Origin: Blastomussa wellsi
Lineage: Eukaryota; Cnidaria; Anthozoa; Scleractinia; Plerogyridae
Direction: 5' to 3'
Length of the DNA stretch: 64,000 nt
NCBI GenBank assembly: GCA_947652115.1
Contig: OX393565.1
Location: forward strand, 20,407,048-20,471,047
Shown here: positions 48,501 through 61,400 of the stretch, one piece after another
How the letters are laid out: each line of letters opens with the position of its first letter
Position numbering within the stretch: position 1 is the stretch's first letter
Made by a program: the position numbers and the translations under genes
The notes under the pieces: generated by a model
The model's database searches: none
What the model saw: the letters and a program-made list of their open reading frames with translations, nothing else
Told to the model about the DNA's origin: nothing

Positions 48501-51500
48501 ATGATGGTAAGAAATAGCACACAGCGAATAACAGCTGAAAATTGTGGAATATTTAATCATTTCATTAAATGCAATCTTACTGTCTGTTTACTGTTGTCTG
48601 CAGGACGCAGCTGATAGTGCAGACATGCTGGAGGACGAGAAAGTGAGTTGATTTTGGCCATCTTTGATCTCGTACCCAAGAATCTGGTCTTTGCCGTAGG
48701 ATCGAAAATAACAAAGCTGTTCTGATTGTAATGTTACTATTGCGTTTCCCTTTCAGACACGGACTCAGTCCGTGGATCTAAACACAGATACGTCTCTGAT
48801 GGTTGATATATCGGATGCATTAAGTGAAAGAGATCGAGTAAAGTTTACTGTTCATACAAAGGTTCGTGAGCTCAATTTTAATTCCGTGTTGAGCTTACAA
48901 GTACTTGCATGCTATGCTCTGGCGATTGTTTAACCGTAAGGAAATACGCTTCTTTGTAGACAACACTGCCGAATTTTAAGGAGAGTGAATTTTCCGTGGT
49001 CAGGGAACACGACGAGTTTGTTTGGCTTCACGATCGATACGTAGAAAACGAAGAGTACGCAGGAATCATTGTAAGTATGAGAAGGAATATATCGATATTT
49101 GATTAATCATTTGGCGAAAAGCTTTAATATTTACATGTATTTGATCAATCAGAGCTTTTGTCTTGCGCCTTAGTATAAATGCTAACCTTCCTGCTTGACT
49201 GAAATTATGTAGTCTGTTTATACAACAAAAAAAAGTCATGTATGTATTCTGTTACTCACTTTTCATTCTACAAAATCCAACATGTATATGTACAGGTCAA
49301 AATTTTCCTCAAGTAATTTATTTCAAGTACTAGGTAATTTCTTTTTCTAATCTAGGTTATATTTTGTTTTTGTCTATAAAAAAATGAACCACCCTCTCTT
49401 CCCTCCGCCCCCTACTCAACCTTCCGTCCCCCCCCCCCTGACCTACATGGCCTGTCACCTTTTTTATACATCATCCAAACGCATTGACATAAAGTCAATT
49501 TATCATGACATTTAGAAGCTTAGGTGGCTCCCTACAATCGCAAGCACCCCAAGAACAAAAGCTGTAGTAGTCTGCGCACGCTCAAAGGAAAACGTCAGTA
49601 TTTTTCGATTTTTATGACGTCAGCATGAGCATAAAATGCAAAACTGACAGTAAATTTTCTCGCGTTTCCTTCAGTGAAATTCCACAAAATTTGGCAGACT
49701 AGTAATAAATATTTTACTTTAGCCAGAGGAACTTGTTTTCCAGGAAAATCTGTTTTTTTTGTAGCGCTGGATTCGATGTACTGTGAAAATTTTGGAAGAT
49801 TTCACTGAAGGAAATTCAAGAAAATCACAAATTTAGTCATATAAACAGTAAAAAACGCATGGACAAATATAATTCAAGACTTAAAGCCAAGATTTTAACA
49901 GAGATGATAGTAAAACACTATTTCTGCATTGCGTATTACATGCAATAAGTTTGAGAGGACTGGGTGTACAAATGAGTGCAAAATATAACACTAGCGTGCG
50001 CAATGCGATAAATGATTACGCTATGAAGCCACCTTAAAGGGATACAGTCAGGTGGTGCACGTGCGCATTAGATACCATTTCATAACTAATTTGCACATCA
50101 CACTTTATCGCGTTCCATACTGTTTTAACCAAATATGATAGAATAATATCATAGGATGAGCAACAGTACACTCAAAAACAGGTTTTCAGTAAACGATTGA
50201 AAATTGTTTGAAACACTGGGAAGATTGAAGTGGATTTCTAGATGTACTTGATGTGTACCTTTGATTTCATGTTGAGGTAAACTTTTTTCAAAGTGAAAAA
50301 AACTAGTGTCCAGGTCAGCGCGGTCCCAAAGCTGACTGTGTCCCTTTAATTAATAACCAGAAATTACAAAACTTGTTTTGATCGGCACTGCTTTAATTAG
50401 CTCATTTCAAAGCGGTTTTTCTATTCTGGTTATAAGCCCCCTCAGATATAAGCCTTCCTAAAACCCTTACAAAGTTGTACAAGCCCAGGACTTCCAAGTG
50501 ACAGTTTACGGTATGCCACCGATGGGGGGAATAGCCACCAGAATCTTGGGTTGGGAGGTGTGGCCTGGCAGCTCAAACCTGGTTTATAACTTGAACCTAT
50601 AAATGTTAGTACCCCGTCTCTCCCCTGGGAGTAATTGCCAAGGTTTTCTTATTTTTATTACTCATCAGCCCCTTGGGCTCGATGAGGATGAGTAGTAGTT
50701 AAGTGTATGCTTACTGAACTCATGCTAGGAAGATCTGTATAGTGTACTTGTACATTTTTCCATGACTTGTCTTATTATGATTTGTTGCCTTCAGATTCCT
50801 CCAGCTCCACCAAAACCAGACTTTGATGTGTCTCGTGAAAAGCTGCAAAAACTTGGAGAGGGTAATAATCAATGATCAGTACTGTTTTGCTTTTTAGTGC
50901 AGTTTACAGTTCACAATTTGCTGTCTCATCTCAAAGGGCATCCATTGTCAGTTGACATTTAACCAGATGGGTGTCCTGTGGTCACCCACTGTTTATCAAA
51001 AATTAATATGAGTTGCCGTGTTGAGATTATAAGACTAGATTAGAAATTTTTTTAGCAAACTCGAAAACCTTCAAATTTGAGCTCAAAACTGGAGAAACAC
51101 ATGTTACATACAGTGTACTTAAATTTTGTCCTTAAACCCTCCTAGCTAGGAGGGTGGGATAAGGCCTTGTAGAACCAAACTTTGTTTTGGCCACCTTTCA
51201 AATCCAGACTCAACCCCCCAGTGCCAGACTATCCATATACACACAATTGGGTTGACAGAAAAAAAGGAAAAACAGCATTAACAATCTAAATGTGCTGTTA
51301 TTTCAGGTGAAAATTCAATGACAAAAGAGGAGTTCCAGAAAATGAAACAAGAACTGGAAGCGTAAGTCTTTGCTGATTATATATTGTGATGCTGCCAAAG
51401 GACCGCCTTGCTGAAATTTGTTTTGTTTCTGTTTCAGGGAATATCTTGCTACCTTCAAGAAAACTGTGGCTATGCACGAAGTGTTCTTGACTCGTTTAGC

Positions 51501-54500
51501 TGCTCACCCCACCCTGAGGAAAGATAGCAACTTTAATGTGTTTTTGGAATTTAAAGGAGAAGTAAGTTGATTACAACACTTATTATAACTTGTAACTTAT
51601 TAATCAGTGTTCGAAATTAGTGGTTGCCCGGTTGCCCGAGACAACTAAAACTTCATTCGGGCAACAAGTTTTTAGGAAAAATAAAGGGCTGGTTGCCTGA
51701 GATTTGCCTTTTGGCAAATACCAGACAAACCTGGATTTTACTCTAATTTCGAGCACTGCTTAATGAATACAGTCAGTGAACATTAGTTTATGTAGCGTGA
51801 TCTTCCACATGTGAGTAGTTCTGAAAATAGCTGAGCAGAGTGAGTCCAGTGAAACGTTGTTGTCAATCGATGATGCTGTAAATCTGGTCCATTGAAACTG
51901 ATTGGTTAATGTAGCTGTTAAAGAAATACCAACAGTTATGCCTGGTTCACATTAGCAACATTACAGCATAACGACGTGGACATAACGACAAAGAAAAGGT
52001 CAATCTTATCTTATGTTGTTATGTTCATGCAGCTTTATGTCATTATGTTTCTACTATGTTGTTATGTTGTGTTGTTCACGCTAGTGACATGAACATAAGT
52101 GTGAGGTCTTTTTGCATTTGCTTGATCTTGTCGTTATGTCATTATGTTGGCCTTATGTCGCTAGTGTGAACCAGGCTTTATTGGTCAGTTTTGATGGATT
52201 CATTGTTAGTCAGTTAGATTAACTTCCTTTGTTTGATGCATCCCCTGCCAGCTAGGCCTATGTTACCTGGTTCAAAGCTAGGGAACTACTCATGAAAAAG
52301 AAATTCCACAACATTCACACAGATTCTCCCAACTAGTAATATAGGAAATGTACATGTATGGAGAATTATATAAGATGTCATCATCTTTTGTTGGATAATA
52401 TCATTGAATGCTGTTACTATACATATTGTAAGTTTTAAAAAGTCAGTATTTTCTTGTTATCCTCTCAGCTTAATGTTAGGGGCAAAAACAAGAAGGAGCG
52501 GCTTGGAGGCCTCTTCAAGGGTCTTGCTAAAGGAGTAGATGAGGTCCTTCTCTCTGGACAAAAGGTGAATAACTGATTACATATTTTGATGATAGTTACT
52601 TCAAACTGATTTGGTGCTTGCCCAACTTCACTCTGCTGATGAACTCTTCTGTCATCACGCTTATCATTGATATCTGTCTTCAGGCCTTCAATAAGAGTTT
52701 CCTGAAACTTCTTTGTATTCACAGTTGCCACTTTGAGTTAATTAATTTTTGTGAATCATCCTTGAAACGTTTCTTATTTTTTAAATAGAGATGGCAAGTA
52801 CGGATGTACTGTAGCTAAGAAATAACTAACTCATTAACAAGCTTAGCTGGCTATTCTGGCCAGTGTACACTGTACCTTTAAAATTACCTCGAGTCTTAAT
52901 AAGATCTCTTTCAGCCAGTGAAATTAGCCAGTAGCCTGCTCTAGTTTCTTGCTGATTGGGCTGGGCATGATAGCCTATAAATTATGTCCACGGGACTTGA
53001 GGTCCCAGTAGTAGAAAATATTATGCTTACTTTCTTTTTTGTTTCTTGCATATACTTACATTAATTTGTTGTTTGGCTGACCTTGAATTTGTTTTCTTTT
53101 CTCCAGGATGTTGATGATTTTTTTGAGACTGAGAAGAAATTTTTAGTGGAATATAACATGAAGTAAGTCCACCCGAACTGAAGTATGTCACCTGTCCAGT
53201 GTTAATGTCAGTGGAATTTGGTGTACTGAGAACCAACTGAAATGAAAATACCGGTGTGTGTTTAAATTAGGTTAAAGGATTCTACTCGTCAAGCAGACCG
53301 TATGACGAAGACCCACAAGAATGTAGCAGACTCTTTCATCAGGATTTCTAGTTGTGTTTCACAGATGGGAACCAGTGAGTACATGGACCTAGATCGATTC
53401 CTGAATAAGGTAAGGTACATTGACAACCTTCTGACAGTGCTTTATCTTAAGAGTGATCAAAATCTAATTTCTCCTAATGGTTTCAATAGCTTGTTAAGCA
53501 GGTAATTAGCCTCCCATGCAGACGTCCTTTGGGCTTGCCACGCATTCCTTTCCCATGGACGTCTGCTGAATAGAATGTCCACTTCAGTTCACGGCTACGA
53601 ACCAGTCAGAGGTAACTTTCCTGGTTTGGGAAAATGATTCGCAGCATGTGATAGGATAGCTGTCATACAATGAGTCAGTACTGTGAACGGAAGTGGACGT
53701 TCGATTCAGCAGACGTCCGTGGGGAAGGAATGTGTGACGAAGCACAAAGGACGTCTGCTTGGGAGGCTAACAGGTAATGAGAATAAAGAAAATTGTCAGC
53801 TAGGGGGAGGTGATTGGATCCCTTGTCAAGTGCGCATTTGTGGGAAGTTAACTAAAACTAAAAAGAACCTTTTCGGAACCTCCATTAATTTCATTCAAAT
53901 GCGACAAAAGCATAGGTAACTTTTTAGTTAGAAGTGCATTCCAAACTAGTGATCAACCCGGAACTTTTAAATGCGCTCGCGCACGATGCAAAACATGCCC
54001 TTTCATTCACAACGTTGACAAAATATCGGGACCCAAGCGATCTATCAAAATCTCTGATCATTTCACCTATACCTCAGCCAATGCCATCTACTGCATAACT
54101 TGCACTCTTTGCAAAAAGTTGTACATCGGCGAAACAGGGAGATGACCGATCAATTGGCGACCGATTCCGAGAACGGTCGCGAGACACTTCAAGCAACATA
54201 TTGCAGTCTGTGGCCTTTTCCTTCACCAAGGAAACACGGAAAGCCGTAAAACTCTAGAACAAAAATTTATTTTTCAAATTGGCACTCTTAATCCTCACAG
54301 TATCAACGAACGCTTTTCATTCAACTAATTTATTCCGTTGTTTTCACGTTACCAGGCACCAGCCAATAGCGAAGCTCCATCTTTCTGTATATAAAAAACA
54401 CACGACCCACAATTCCTTGATTCGCTCCGAGGAAGGGCTAACGCTCGAAACGTCAGCAATTGAATCTCTTTACATTGGCCAATTGACATTATCAACCCAG

Positions 54501-54528
54501 TTGATAAAACCAAATTATATTGTTATAC

Positions 54529-54565
<37 letters not shown>

Positions 54566-56252
54566 TACTCCCTCTATAAAATAGAGATGTGACTAGGAAA
54601 ATTTTGGTATAATTTTTTAAACATTCAGGTTTTCGGTAACATTTTTAACTACCGGATTCATAACCTAAGCAAGCGTGAACCATCGCATGTTACTAGTGGA
54701 CTTTTCATTTCAAACAACCGGATGTTACATCCAGCGTCCGGCCTCAAACGAAACCCCTGAACATTGTTGCTTATGAGAGGTCGTTAAGATGAAGTCTGTC
54801 TCGGGCCAAATGGTTCATGCTTCCCGGTTTCTGTAGCATTGAGCGACTGGAAGTATTTCTACTCTCCCCTAGATGGTGCCAATTAGTGCACCTTGAGGAT
54901 ACACCCAGAATTAATTTGCCGGTACTCATTTACACTCTGGGGTGGAGAGAGGCACTATGAGAGTTAAATGTCTTGCTCAAGAACACAACGTAGTGCCCCA
55001 GCCAGGGCTGGAATCTGAATTGTTCGATCCAGAGTTCAGAGTGCTAACCATTAGGTCCCTGCGTCTCCCACAAAGCTTAACTGTGTTTTGAAATTGGGAC
55101 GAACTAATGGTAGTGAGCAGAATCAATTAGAACCAAATTTCTTTGACAAAATACAATCATTTTTTACAGGTGGCTGAATATTTTGAGAAAGCTCGTAAAT
55201 TGGAAGGTCGTGTTGCCTCTGACCAAGATCTTAAGACTTCCGACTTACTGAGATATTATGTCCGAGACACAGAGGCTGCCAAGAACTTGCTGTATCGCAG
55301 GGCGCGATGTTTAGCTGACTATGAAAATGCCAATAAAGCTTTGGACAAGGCCAGATTAAAGGGCAAAGAAGTTGCTGCTGTAAGTGGAATGTAGTTTGTG
55401 GTAATACTGGAATACAAAGGGCCATTGTAACGATAATGCGCATATGCAGCCTTAATTTGCACAGAAAGTGTTTTAACCAATAGAAACTTGGCAAGGTTGT
55501 ACACTGCATGCTGCCATGAACCACTGCGACCGTCTGTAATTACCGTGGAGTTTTCATGTGCGCTCAAACACCTAGCCTCGTACCTTTGTTTTAGCTTTCA
55601 TTTAGAGCCACTTTGTGCATTACCCTTCGAGAACATGACATTTCCTGTGATGAAAATATAAGTGATATAATTAATCTGTTTAAAACTTGTACAAATGACC
55701 AGTTAAACCTCTACCTCAACTTTTAGAGCTTTTGTTAGCCTTGTGAGGTCGATGGAAGAGGATTTTAATCGCATAAATTAACTTTGATTTCTGGTCGGTC
55801 AGACCAGAAGTCAAATCATCATACATGTGCAGAAAAGTGTCAAAGGTCCTTTAAAATAAAGGGATTACAAATCTGAAATGCAGATTTTATTACAAGCATG
55901 GGACAATGAAGAAATCTGAGTTGTCGACAGGATTCAAACCCACGACCTCCCAGATACCAACACAGTTTTCACGTGACGTCATCAAATTCTAAAATCCAAA
56001 ACCAAAGGGCCACCAAACTTTTTGCCCTCGTCAGTCATAAGAGGTGCTAAATTTTTATCTGCTTTAAATTACAACTTTTCAGCTTAAAAGCATCATGATT
56101 GTAATAAATAATAAACGATGGTTATATGATCAATGGTAATTGTGTAAAACGGTGTGTTTACTGGAGACTGAAAGATGCAAAAGGGAAATTGATATTGAAC
56201 AGCATGCAGGTCTAGAAAATGTAAGACTCTCATAAGAATTAAATTATCTGTG

Positions 56253-56284
<32 letters not shown>

Positions 56285-59066
56285 ACTTTATTAACGTGTC
56301 TTAATACTTAGCTGAGGGGAAGCACCCCTCTTCTAATTGGGGACACTTAACAATACAATCATCTAGCTATTAAATGATTTGATTTGAGTACAGGTGCTAA
56401 ATAAAAAAAGTAGTAAATTGAGTGCCAAATGTAAGTTATCCCAATCTATGGCTTATTGTTCTTCAACTGCATTATTTTGCTTTCGGTTCCTTGGTATAAG
56501 GTTCTTAAGTTAAACCAGAGCTAGGAGCAGCCTACTGTGTGCTGTTGTTATAATCATAGAACTTTATAATTTTAATTCATTTTTGTTGTTTTTTCACTTT
56601 AGGCAGAAACAGCTCAGCAAACAGCTAGTGAAAAATATGAACACATTTCCGAAGTAGCTAAACAAGGTCAGTTTACAGAACTGAGAAATTCCATGAATAT
56701 AAATTATGTATAAAAACATACTGAATATTACGTACAACATCCAAGCAGCCATTCTTGAGTTTTCTTTTACCTCTGTGTTAAAAAAAAATGTTACGCAAAA
56801 AATATGAACATGTTCTTCCCCCTGCATGTTTATCCTCATGTAAATCACTCATTTTCATTATAAATTATGAAATGTTTTGCACAAGGACTCATAATGTTTG
56901 AAAGCAGTGCCTAAATGGGTAGTAATTTGTGATCTGCATTCTTATCAACAGAACTGACAGACTTCAAAACAAGAAGAGTCCAACAGTTTAGAAAGAACAT
57001 GGTAAGTGGAATTTAAATAAACACCCGAGGGGGTGGTGGACTCCCATATAAAAAGGAGAGGGATAAGGGTTTTCTTTAAGTTTTTAAGTTGTAGGCAACC
57101 TAGGTGAGCAGGCAGAAGAAAAGAATGTGATTAAGTGAACGTTTTCATGTTCAATTGAAAGGTGGGTACTGACTCTTGTGTACCCTGACCAACCACCTAC
57201 TGGTACCGGTTTTCTTCCTTCTAATGAGGACTTAGTTCAGTTGGTAGAGTGCCGGACTGCTGTGCAGAAGGTCTCTGGTTCGAGCCCCAGACGAGACCAA
57301 CACTCGGGGTCTTAAAATTATCGAGGAGAATGTGCTGCCTTGGCAATGGCATCTGCAAATGGTCACATGTAGATGTTCTAGTTTTCTTGGATAAGAACAA
57401 AAAAACATAGGTCCCGTCTCTTGCATCTTCAGTGTTATGGTAAGCAGGGAACGTTAAGAACCGACGCACTTCTCCCAAAGAGTAGGGAACAAGATTCCTT
57501 GTGTTGTGGTGTGGCCTCGTTTCGTAGGTTGGTGCTTAACATAGGGATACCTTCACTGCACTTTTCCCCCTTGGACAGACTTTCCTAGAAAAATTGAGTG
57601 TGAGTATGAACCCTGCAGGGATGCTTGTCAGAAAATTTGAATTATCTGCATACCAATTATAGCCCAAGCTTTCTTGATAACATACAGTGTAAGATAATTT
57701 ATTTAACGTCAAGTGCACAGGGGGTGATTGTCCAGTTCCTTGAGCCAGAGGCTCATGATAAAAGTGATTTTGATTCCTAAAAGATACCATTTCTGGTGCT
57801 GGATTGATCTTGACTGCCAAAACTTTGTGTGCATGCAATGTTTTCCACCAGAATTGCATTTATTGACATTTTAGCTTGGGCATCACACAAATCAAAATTT
57901 GAGTGACCCAGCTCTTTTGGCTTTTCGGTTTTTAGCTTTTCCTTTTCCTTTTTTTTCTTATCTTTTGATGTATTGGTTGGCCCTTTACTGGGCTTTCTTT
58001 CGGTTCAAGAATTGCCAAGAAAGCATCAACGAATCAACTTAACATGGAGTAGCCAAGGGTAGATGAGGGAAGTTTCCCTCCAAGTTTTTGACTGATATTT
58101 CTAAGCGTTTTGCACATATATTTCAAGTTCCGTTAACCCAATCACTATCATTTGGGTATCACTGGAAAGCTCATACCCTCCTGCAGAACTTTAGTAAAAG
58201 TGATGCCTATTTTGGTCAAAGCTGATGATGTCACAAGTGGAACAAACGTCAACTTTGTAACAGGCGGTTATGGGCAGCAAAGTTGTCAATGGCTTATTAA
58301 AGACCTCAAAGGCTAAAACTACATTGTATAGGAGTTTTGTTCTGAACATCTTAAGTGAAACCTAAAATCTGTAATTTACATCCCTGCATGAGACAACAAG
58401 CATCCTGCCCCTCTCATATGTGAGCCCATCCACCCCCTCCAAAGGAATAAGCAATGGTTGTTGAGGGTCAAACATCCTTTGTGTGCACGCATCAGTTTCT
58501 CGGGTGTTGGTAATATTTTTATAGCAAATACTTTATTTTTTCAGACCGAACGGGCAGAATTAGAGCTGAAACATGCTAAGGTATGTTAAATGAATTATGT
58601 TGAATGACAAAGTGTATTTCATGGAACCTCCCCACCATCTGACCTTGTCATTTATACCTAAATACAGCAATAAACTGTTTTGGGCAACCTGAAACCAGTA
58701 TTAGTCAAAAAGCAAAGTAAATTTAAAATTTTACATATTATTATGGTTCACGTTTTCTGTCAAGTTTATTATTCCTGGCTACGGCTTGCCACTTTTTAAT
58801 GACATTCGTTGCCAACACCAGTAAGGCCATCTTTAATTTTATCCTCAATGAATGTGATTAAAAATGAATTCTTCTCTGGAGCTGGCAATGATGATGATTT
58901 GCACTGGGTTATGATTCAAAATGATTCCCTTGCATCACTGAATTGCTAAGCAAGATTGTTTGCCCTGTGGGTCTGCGACATGAGGTTTATTGACCTCTTG
59001 TTTTGTTTGTTTCAGGCTCACATGAACCTCCTGAAAACAACATTAGGGCAGTTAAAGGAATTGTAG
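48501..59066 (+). CDS. SNX6: sorting nexin 6-like SNX-BAR protein, 15 coding exons
   Basis: SNX5/SNX6 pair with SNX1/SNX2 on endosomal tubules and recycle cargo such as the CI-MPR. Exons: 48501-48506, 48604-48642, 48757-48861, 48960-49070, 50795-50861, 51307-51361, 51438-51561, 52469-52564, 53107-53162, 53271-53409, 55170-55379, 56603-56666, 56952-57001, 58545-58580, 59016-59066. These total 1209 nt, or 402 residues (human SNX5/6 404-406), all GT-AG. The PX domain (about 20-165) holds [34 protein letters not shown] and [19 protein letters not shown]. The BAR region (about 185-402) holds [26 protein letters not shown] and LELKHAK. The MM start and [19 protein letters not shown] favour SNX6 over SNX5. 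The first exon codes only MM and is the least certain part. Confidence 0.94.
49520..50036. repeat. MITE in SNX6 intron 4
   Basis: ttaggtggctcc at the left and an inverted, slightly diverged agccaccttaa at the right; it abuts the next element. Confidence 0.6.
50034..50349. repeat. piggyBac-type MITE (TTAA-flanked), SNX6 intron 4
   Basis: TTAA, then agggatacagtcag, and at the other end ctgactgtgtccct then TTAA. The TTAA duplication is characteristic of piggyBac-family insertion. About 316 bp, non-coding. Confidence 0.75.
51605..51758. repeat. MITE, SNX6 intron 7
   Basis: cagtgttcgaaattag pairs with ctaatttcgagcactg; about 154 bp. The interior repeats gggcaac/ggttgcc. Confidence 0.8.
51940..52176. 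repeat. MITE, SNX6 intron 7
   Basis: gcctggttcacattagc pairs with gctagtgtgaaccaggc. The interior is made of repeated cataacgac/gtcgttatg units in both orientations. Confidence 0.8.
53507..53770. repeat. MITE with ~50-bp TIRs and 8-bp target duplication, SNX6 intron 10
   Basis: The left end tagcctcccatgcagacgtc is inverted at the right (gacgtctgcttgggaggcta). Both TIRs run about 50 bp. caggtaat occurs on each side (53499-53506 and 53771-53778), consistent with an 8-bp target duplication as made by hAT-type transposases; one extra base at the right end is unexplained. Confidence 0.82.
53863..54560 (+). mobile_element. broken Penelope-like element fragment in SNX6 intron 10
   Basis: Homologous at nucleotide level to 1-490 read on its minus strand: the Cys-rich linker ([16 protein letters not shown]) and the start of the GIY-YIG endonuclease (KKLYIGETG) are recognisable. 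A TGA interrupts the frame right after that motif, and frameshifts and a deletion follow. The 3' tail beyond the coding end ([18 protein letters not shown]) is preserved here. Inactive relic. Confidence 0.82.
54826..55070 (-). mobile_element. tRNA-derived SINE (minus), SNX6 intron 10
   Basis: The head reads gggagacgcagggacctaat on the minus strand. The body matches the 46075-46336 copy (ggtggagagaggcactatga on the plus strand). Older and more diverged. Confidence 0.7.
56253..56281. repeat. (CAAT)n microsatellite
   Basis: Seven tandem tetranucleotide units in SNX6 intron 11. Confidence 0.9.
57229..57545 (+). mobile_element. tRNA-derived SINE of a second family, SNX6 intron 13
   Basis: The head has an A-box-like gttcagttggtagagtgccg and a B-box ggttcgagcccc. 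The body is unrelated to the other SINEs here. Unlike a real tRNA gene it lacks a paired acceptor stem. Confidence 0.7.
57546..58544. other. remainder of SNX6 intron 13
   Basis: No exon or clear element recognised; AT-rich with scattered short inverted repeats. Confidence 0.5.
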
Positions 59067-59229
59067 TCTGACATAATTAGGAATACACTTACAGTTCTGT
59101 TTTGTAGTGATAAAATTCATGCCAAGACATACCGTCATCAAAACTGTGATATAGTTTTCAACAAACATGAAAGTAATGCAAGATAAATGAGTTTTTTAAA
59201 CGTTTTGGCGTTACACATTGTATCTCTTT

Positions 59230-60228
59230 GCCTATGAAATGAAACAAAATAGCTTTTGAAAAATAAGCTTATTTGAAAGGCTTTTAAAAATGAAGAAGAA
59301 TGCTGTTTTCCTTTTTGTGATATCTCCTCTCGTTCCAGAAGTATTACAGTCTTTCTCGTAAAACCGTGAACATCAGAAATGTTTATGGAATGTCATTGTG
59401 TTGCAAAGGAAAAGCCAATCAGGTGTGAGAAAACTAAACCGCAAACAGCAACGGTCATTAGTTTGTGGTTTTGAGGTTTGTTCGCGTGTCGTGAACTTTG
59501 CTGCGATTGGTCACTACACAATAAACATTCCAGAATTTTTTTCTGGTGTTCACAGTTTTACGGGAAAGACTGCAAGGTGTGATCATATGGGTGTATAAAC
59601 ACAAAATATAGCATATCTCTGCAAGTAATGATGCAATGAAATTGGAACTTGGTGAGCATGTTATAGCCTAAGAAATACATTTATAGCCTTAGAAATACAT
59701 CAGATGGTGTATATTTTGGTGTTGCTATGGCAACACATCCGGTTCCACATCTCTAATATCCAGGAATGATTATTCCTGTATTTGATCGTGAGAAAAGATC
59801 GTCCACTTCCTAAAGGTTAATTAGGATAGCTAGTGCAATATGGGCATTGCCCACGCTTTAAATGGGATCAGTCATTTGCCCTATACAGTCACAAATGAGT
59901 AATATTTGATTTAAAGAGGAAAGAGACTGCTGCCATAGCAACATCAAAATATGTATCAAGAGGTGTATTTCTTAGGGTGTAATGTGCTTGCAAAGTTCCA
60001 ATTCCAATTCATCATTACTTGCAGAGATATGCTGTATTTTGTGTTTTTACACCCATACCTTCATACCTTATGACTTCATCAGTACCTAATTTGCATAATA
60101 CAAAAATCTTGAATATCTCTGGAATGAGAGGAGATATCACAAATAGGAAAAAGCCATTTTTCTTCCTTTTTTAAGGCCTTCCCAACTAAGCTTATTTTTC
60201 AATAGCTTATTTTTTCATTTCATCGGCA
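59230..60228. mobile_element. 1-kb fold-back element downstream of SNX6
   Basis: The two halves are imperfect inverted copies over most of their length. Left motifs gaaaaataagctta, gtgatatctcctctc and gcatatctctgcaagtaatg recur inverted on the right (taagcttatttttc, gagaggagatatcac, cattacttgcagagatatgc). The unique centre is under 200 bp. No coding capacity. Confidence 0.8.
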
Positions 60229-61400
60229 CTTTAATTTGCAGTAATTAGAAATGATCTCCAAGAATTGATTTGAGCCCACAGTTTTGTGACTGCAGTTGCC
60301 TGGTAACATGATGCATTCGTATGACGTCAAGCTTAAGTAATTGACTTGTATTGCGAATTCCCTGAATTATTCTGTGAAGTTGTCGAAACCATTTTGTTGT
60401 TCCAAGAGTATGGGATGGGTAGTGTAAAGGCTGACACGCTTTGTGACAAGTCGCAGGGATAGGTCAGTGCAACAGGTCGCTCCGTGTGTTCTGTGTCCAA
60501 AACAGGTCCTTGTTTGAATTTGTGCAACTGATCGCAACAACAAAGATTTTTTACGAACAGTTGCAACAACTTTACCCTGTGAACAGGCCCCTTCCGTTAT
60601 CCCTCACCTGAGAGAGCCTGTGCACAGGCTACTTGCCTCTGCGACCGACGTGTCAGCGAGTGTGTCTCGGCCACCCATCAATGAATACCCATTAGTTCAG
60701 ACTCATCCTAGGTGTAAAAGCCTGTGAAACTCACCAGTGATGTAGAACAAAGAGTGTACAAGACAACAAAGTACTCAAAACAACATAGAACAGAAAAAGA
60801 ATAGCTCAAAAACAAAGAAAAAAAGTCAAGTTTTACACCAACGTAAATCCAAAGTTCAGGATTAGATGCATTAGCTTCAAAACTGTAGAGAAATGCATAT
60901 TTTTAAAAGAAAGTATATTTGTGCATTAGAAAAAAATACTGCATAAGCTACAGTACAATGAAACAGAGATAAATGATATTTACCAAATTGCCTGTATGAT
61001 GGAATTGGGGTAAAACAAACAAAATGCCATAGAAATTTTACAGTTTTGATCACTCCCTTCCCTTCCCTGTTCGGAATTAACTATGTTAAGTTGATGGAGG
61101 GAAATTTGTCTTAGTGAAATGTTTAAGTGTCATTTTTGAACAAATAAATGATTCCGCTACAGTTTGTTCTGTTCGTTCAGCACTATCCTTTGAAAAATAG
61201 CCTATAGGCCATTTCCTAGGTCCCTTTTACCTCTTGTTTCAAAGTGTGTCCAAGTGCGACATCATTCATATGAAAATGAGTTTGCTCTGCATTAAAATGA
61301 ACACGCAGGAAAAATCATGTGAATGGTTGCGCACTTTGACTCGTTTTGACACTGAAGAAAAAGAGAACTCGGAAATGTCATATTTTAAGCGGTTTTTTAA
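60229..61400. other. intergenic, no gene seen
   Basis: Contains a degraded relative of the 20332 MITE (about 60420-60590, with caaattgcaac/gcaacaaca-type runs) and AT-rich sequence. A frame at 61234-61449 is an overlap with the next element and is not supported. Confidence 0.5.

Noticed and set aside
57229..57299. Possible functional tRNA gene
   Set aside because: A- and B-boxes are present, but the acceptor ends do not pair and a SINE body follows; the same holds for the tRNA-like segments at 4907-4973, 8115, 46336 and 55070.
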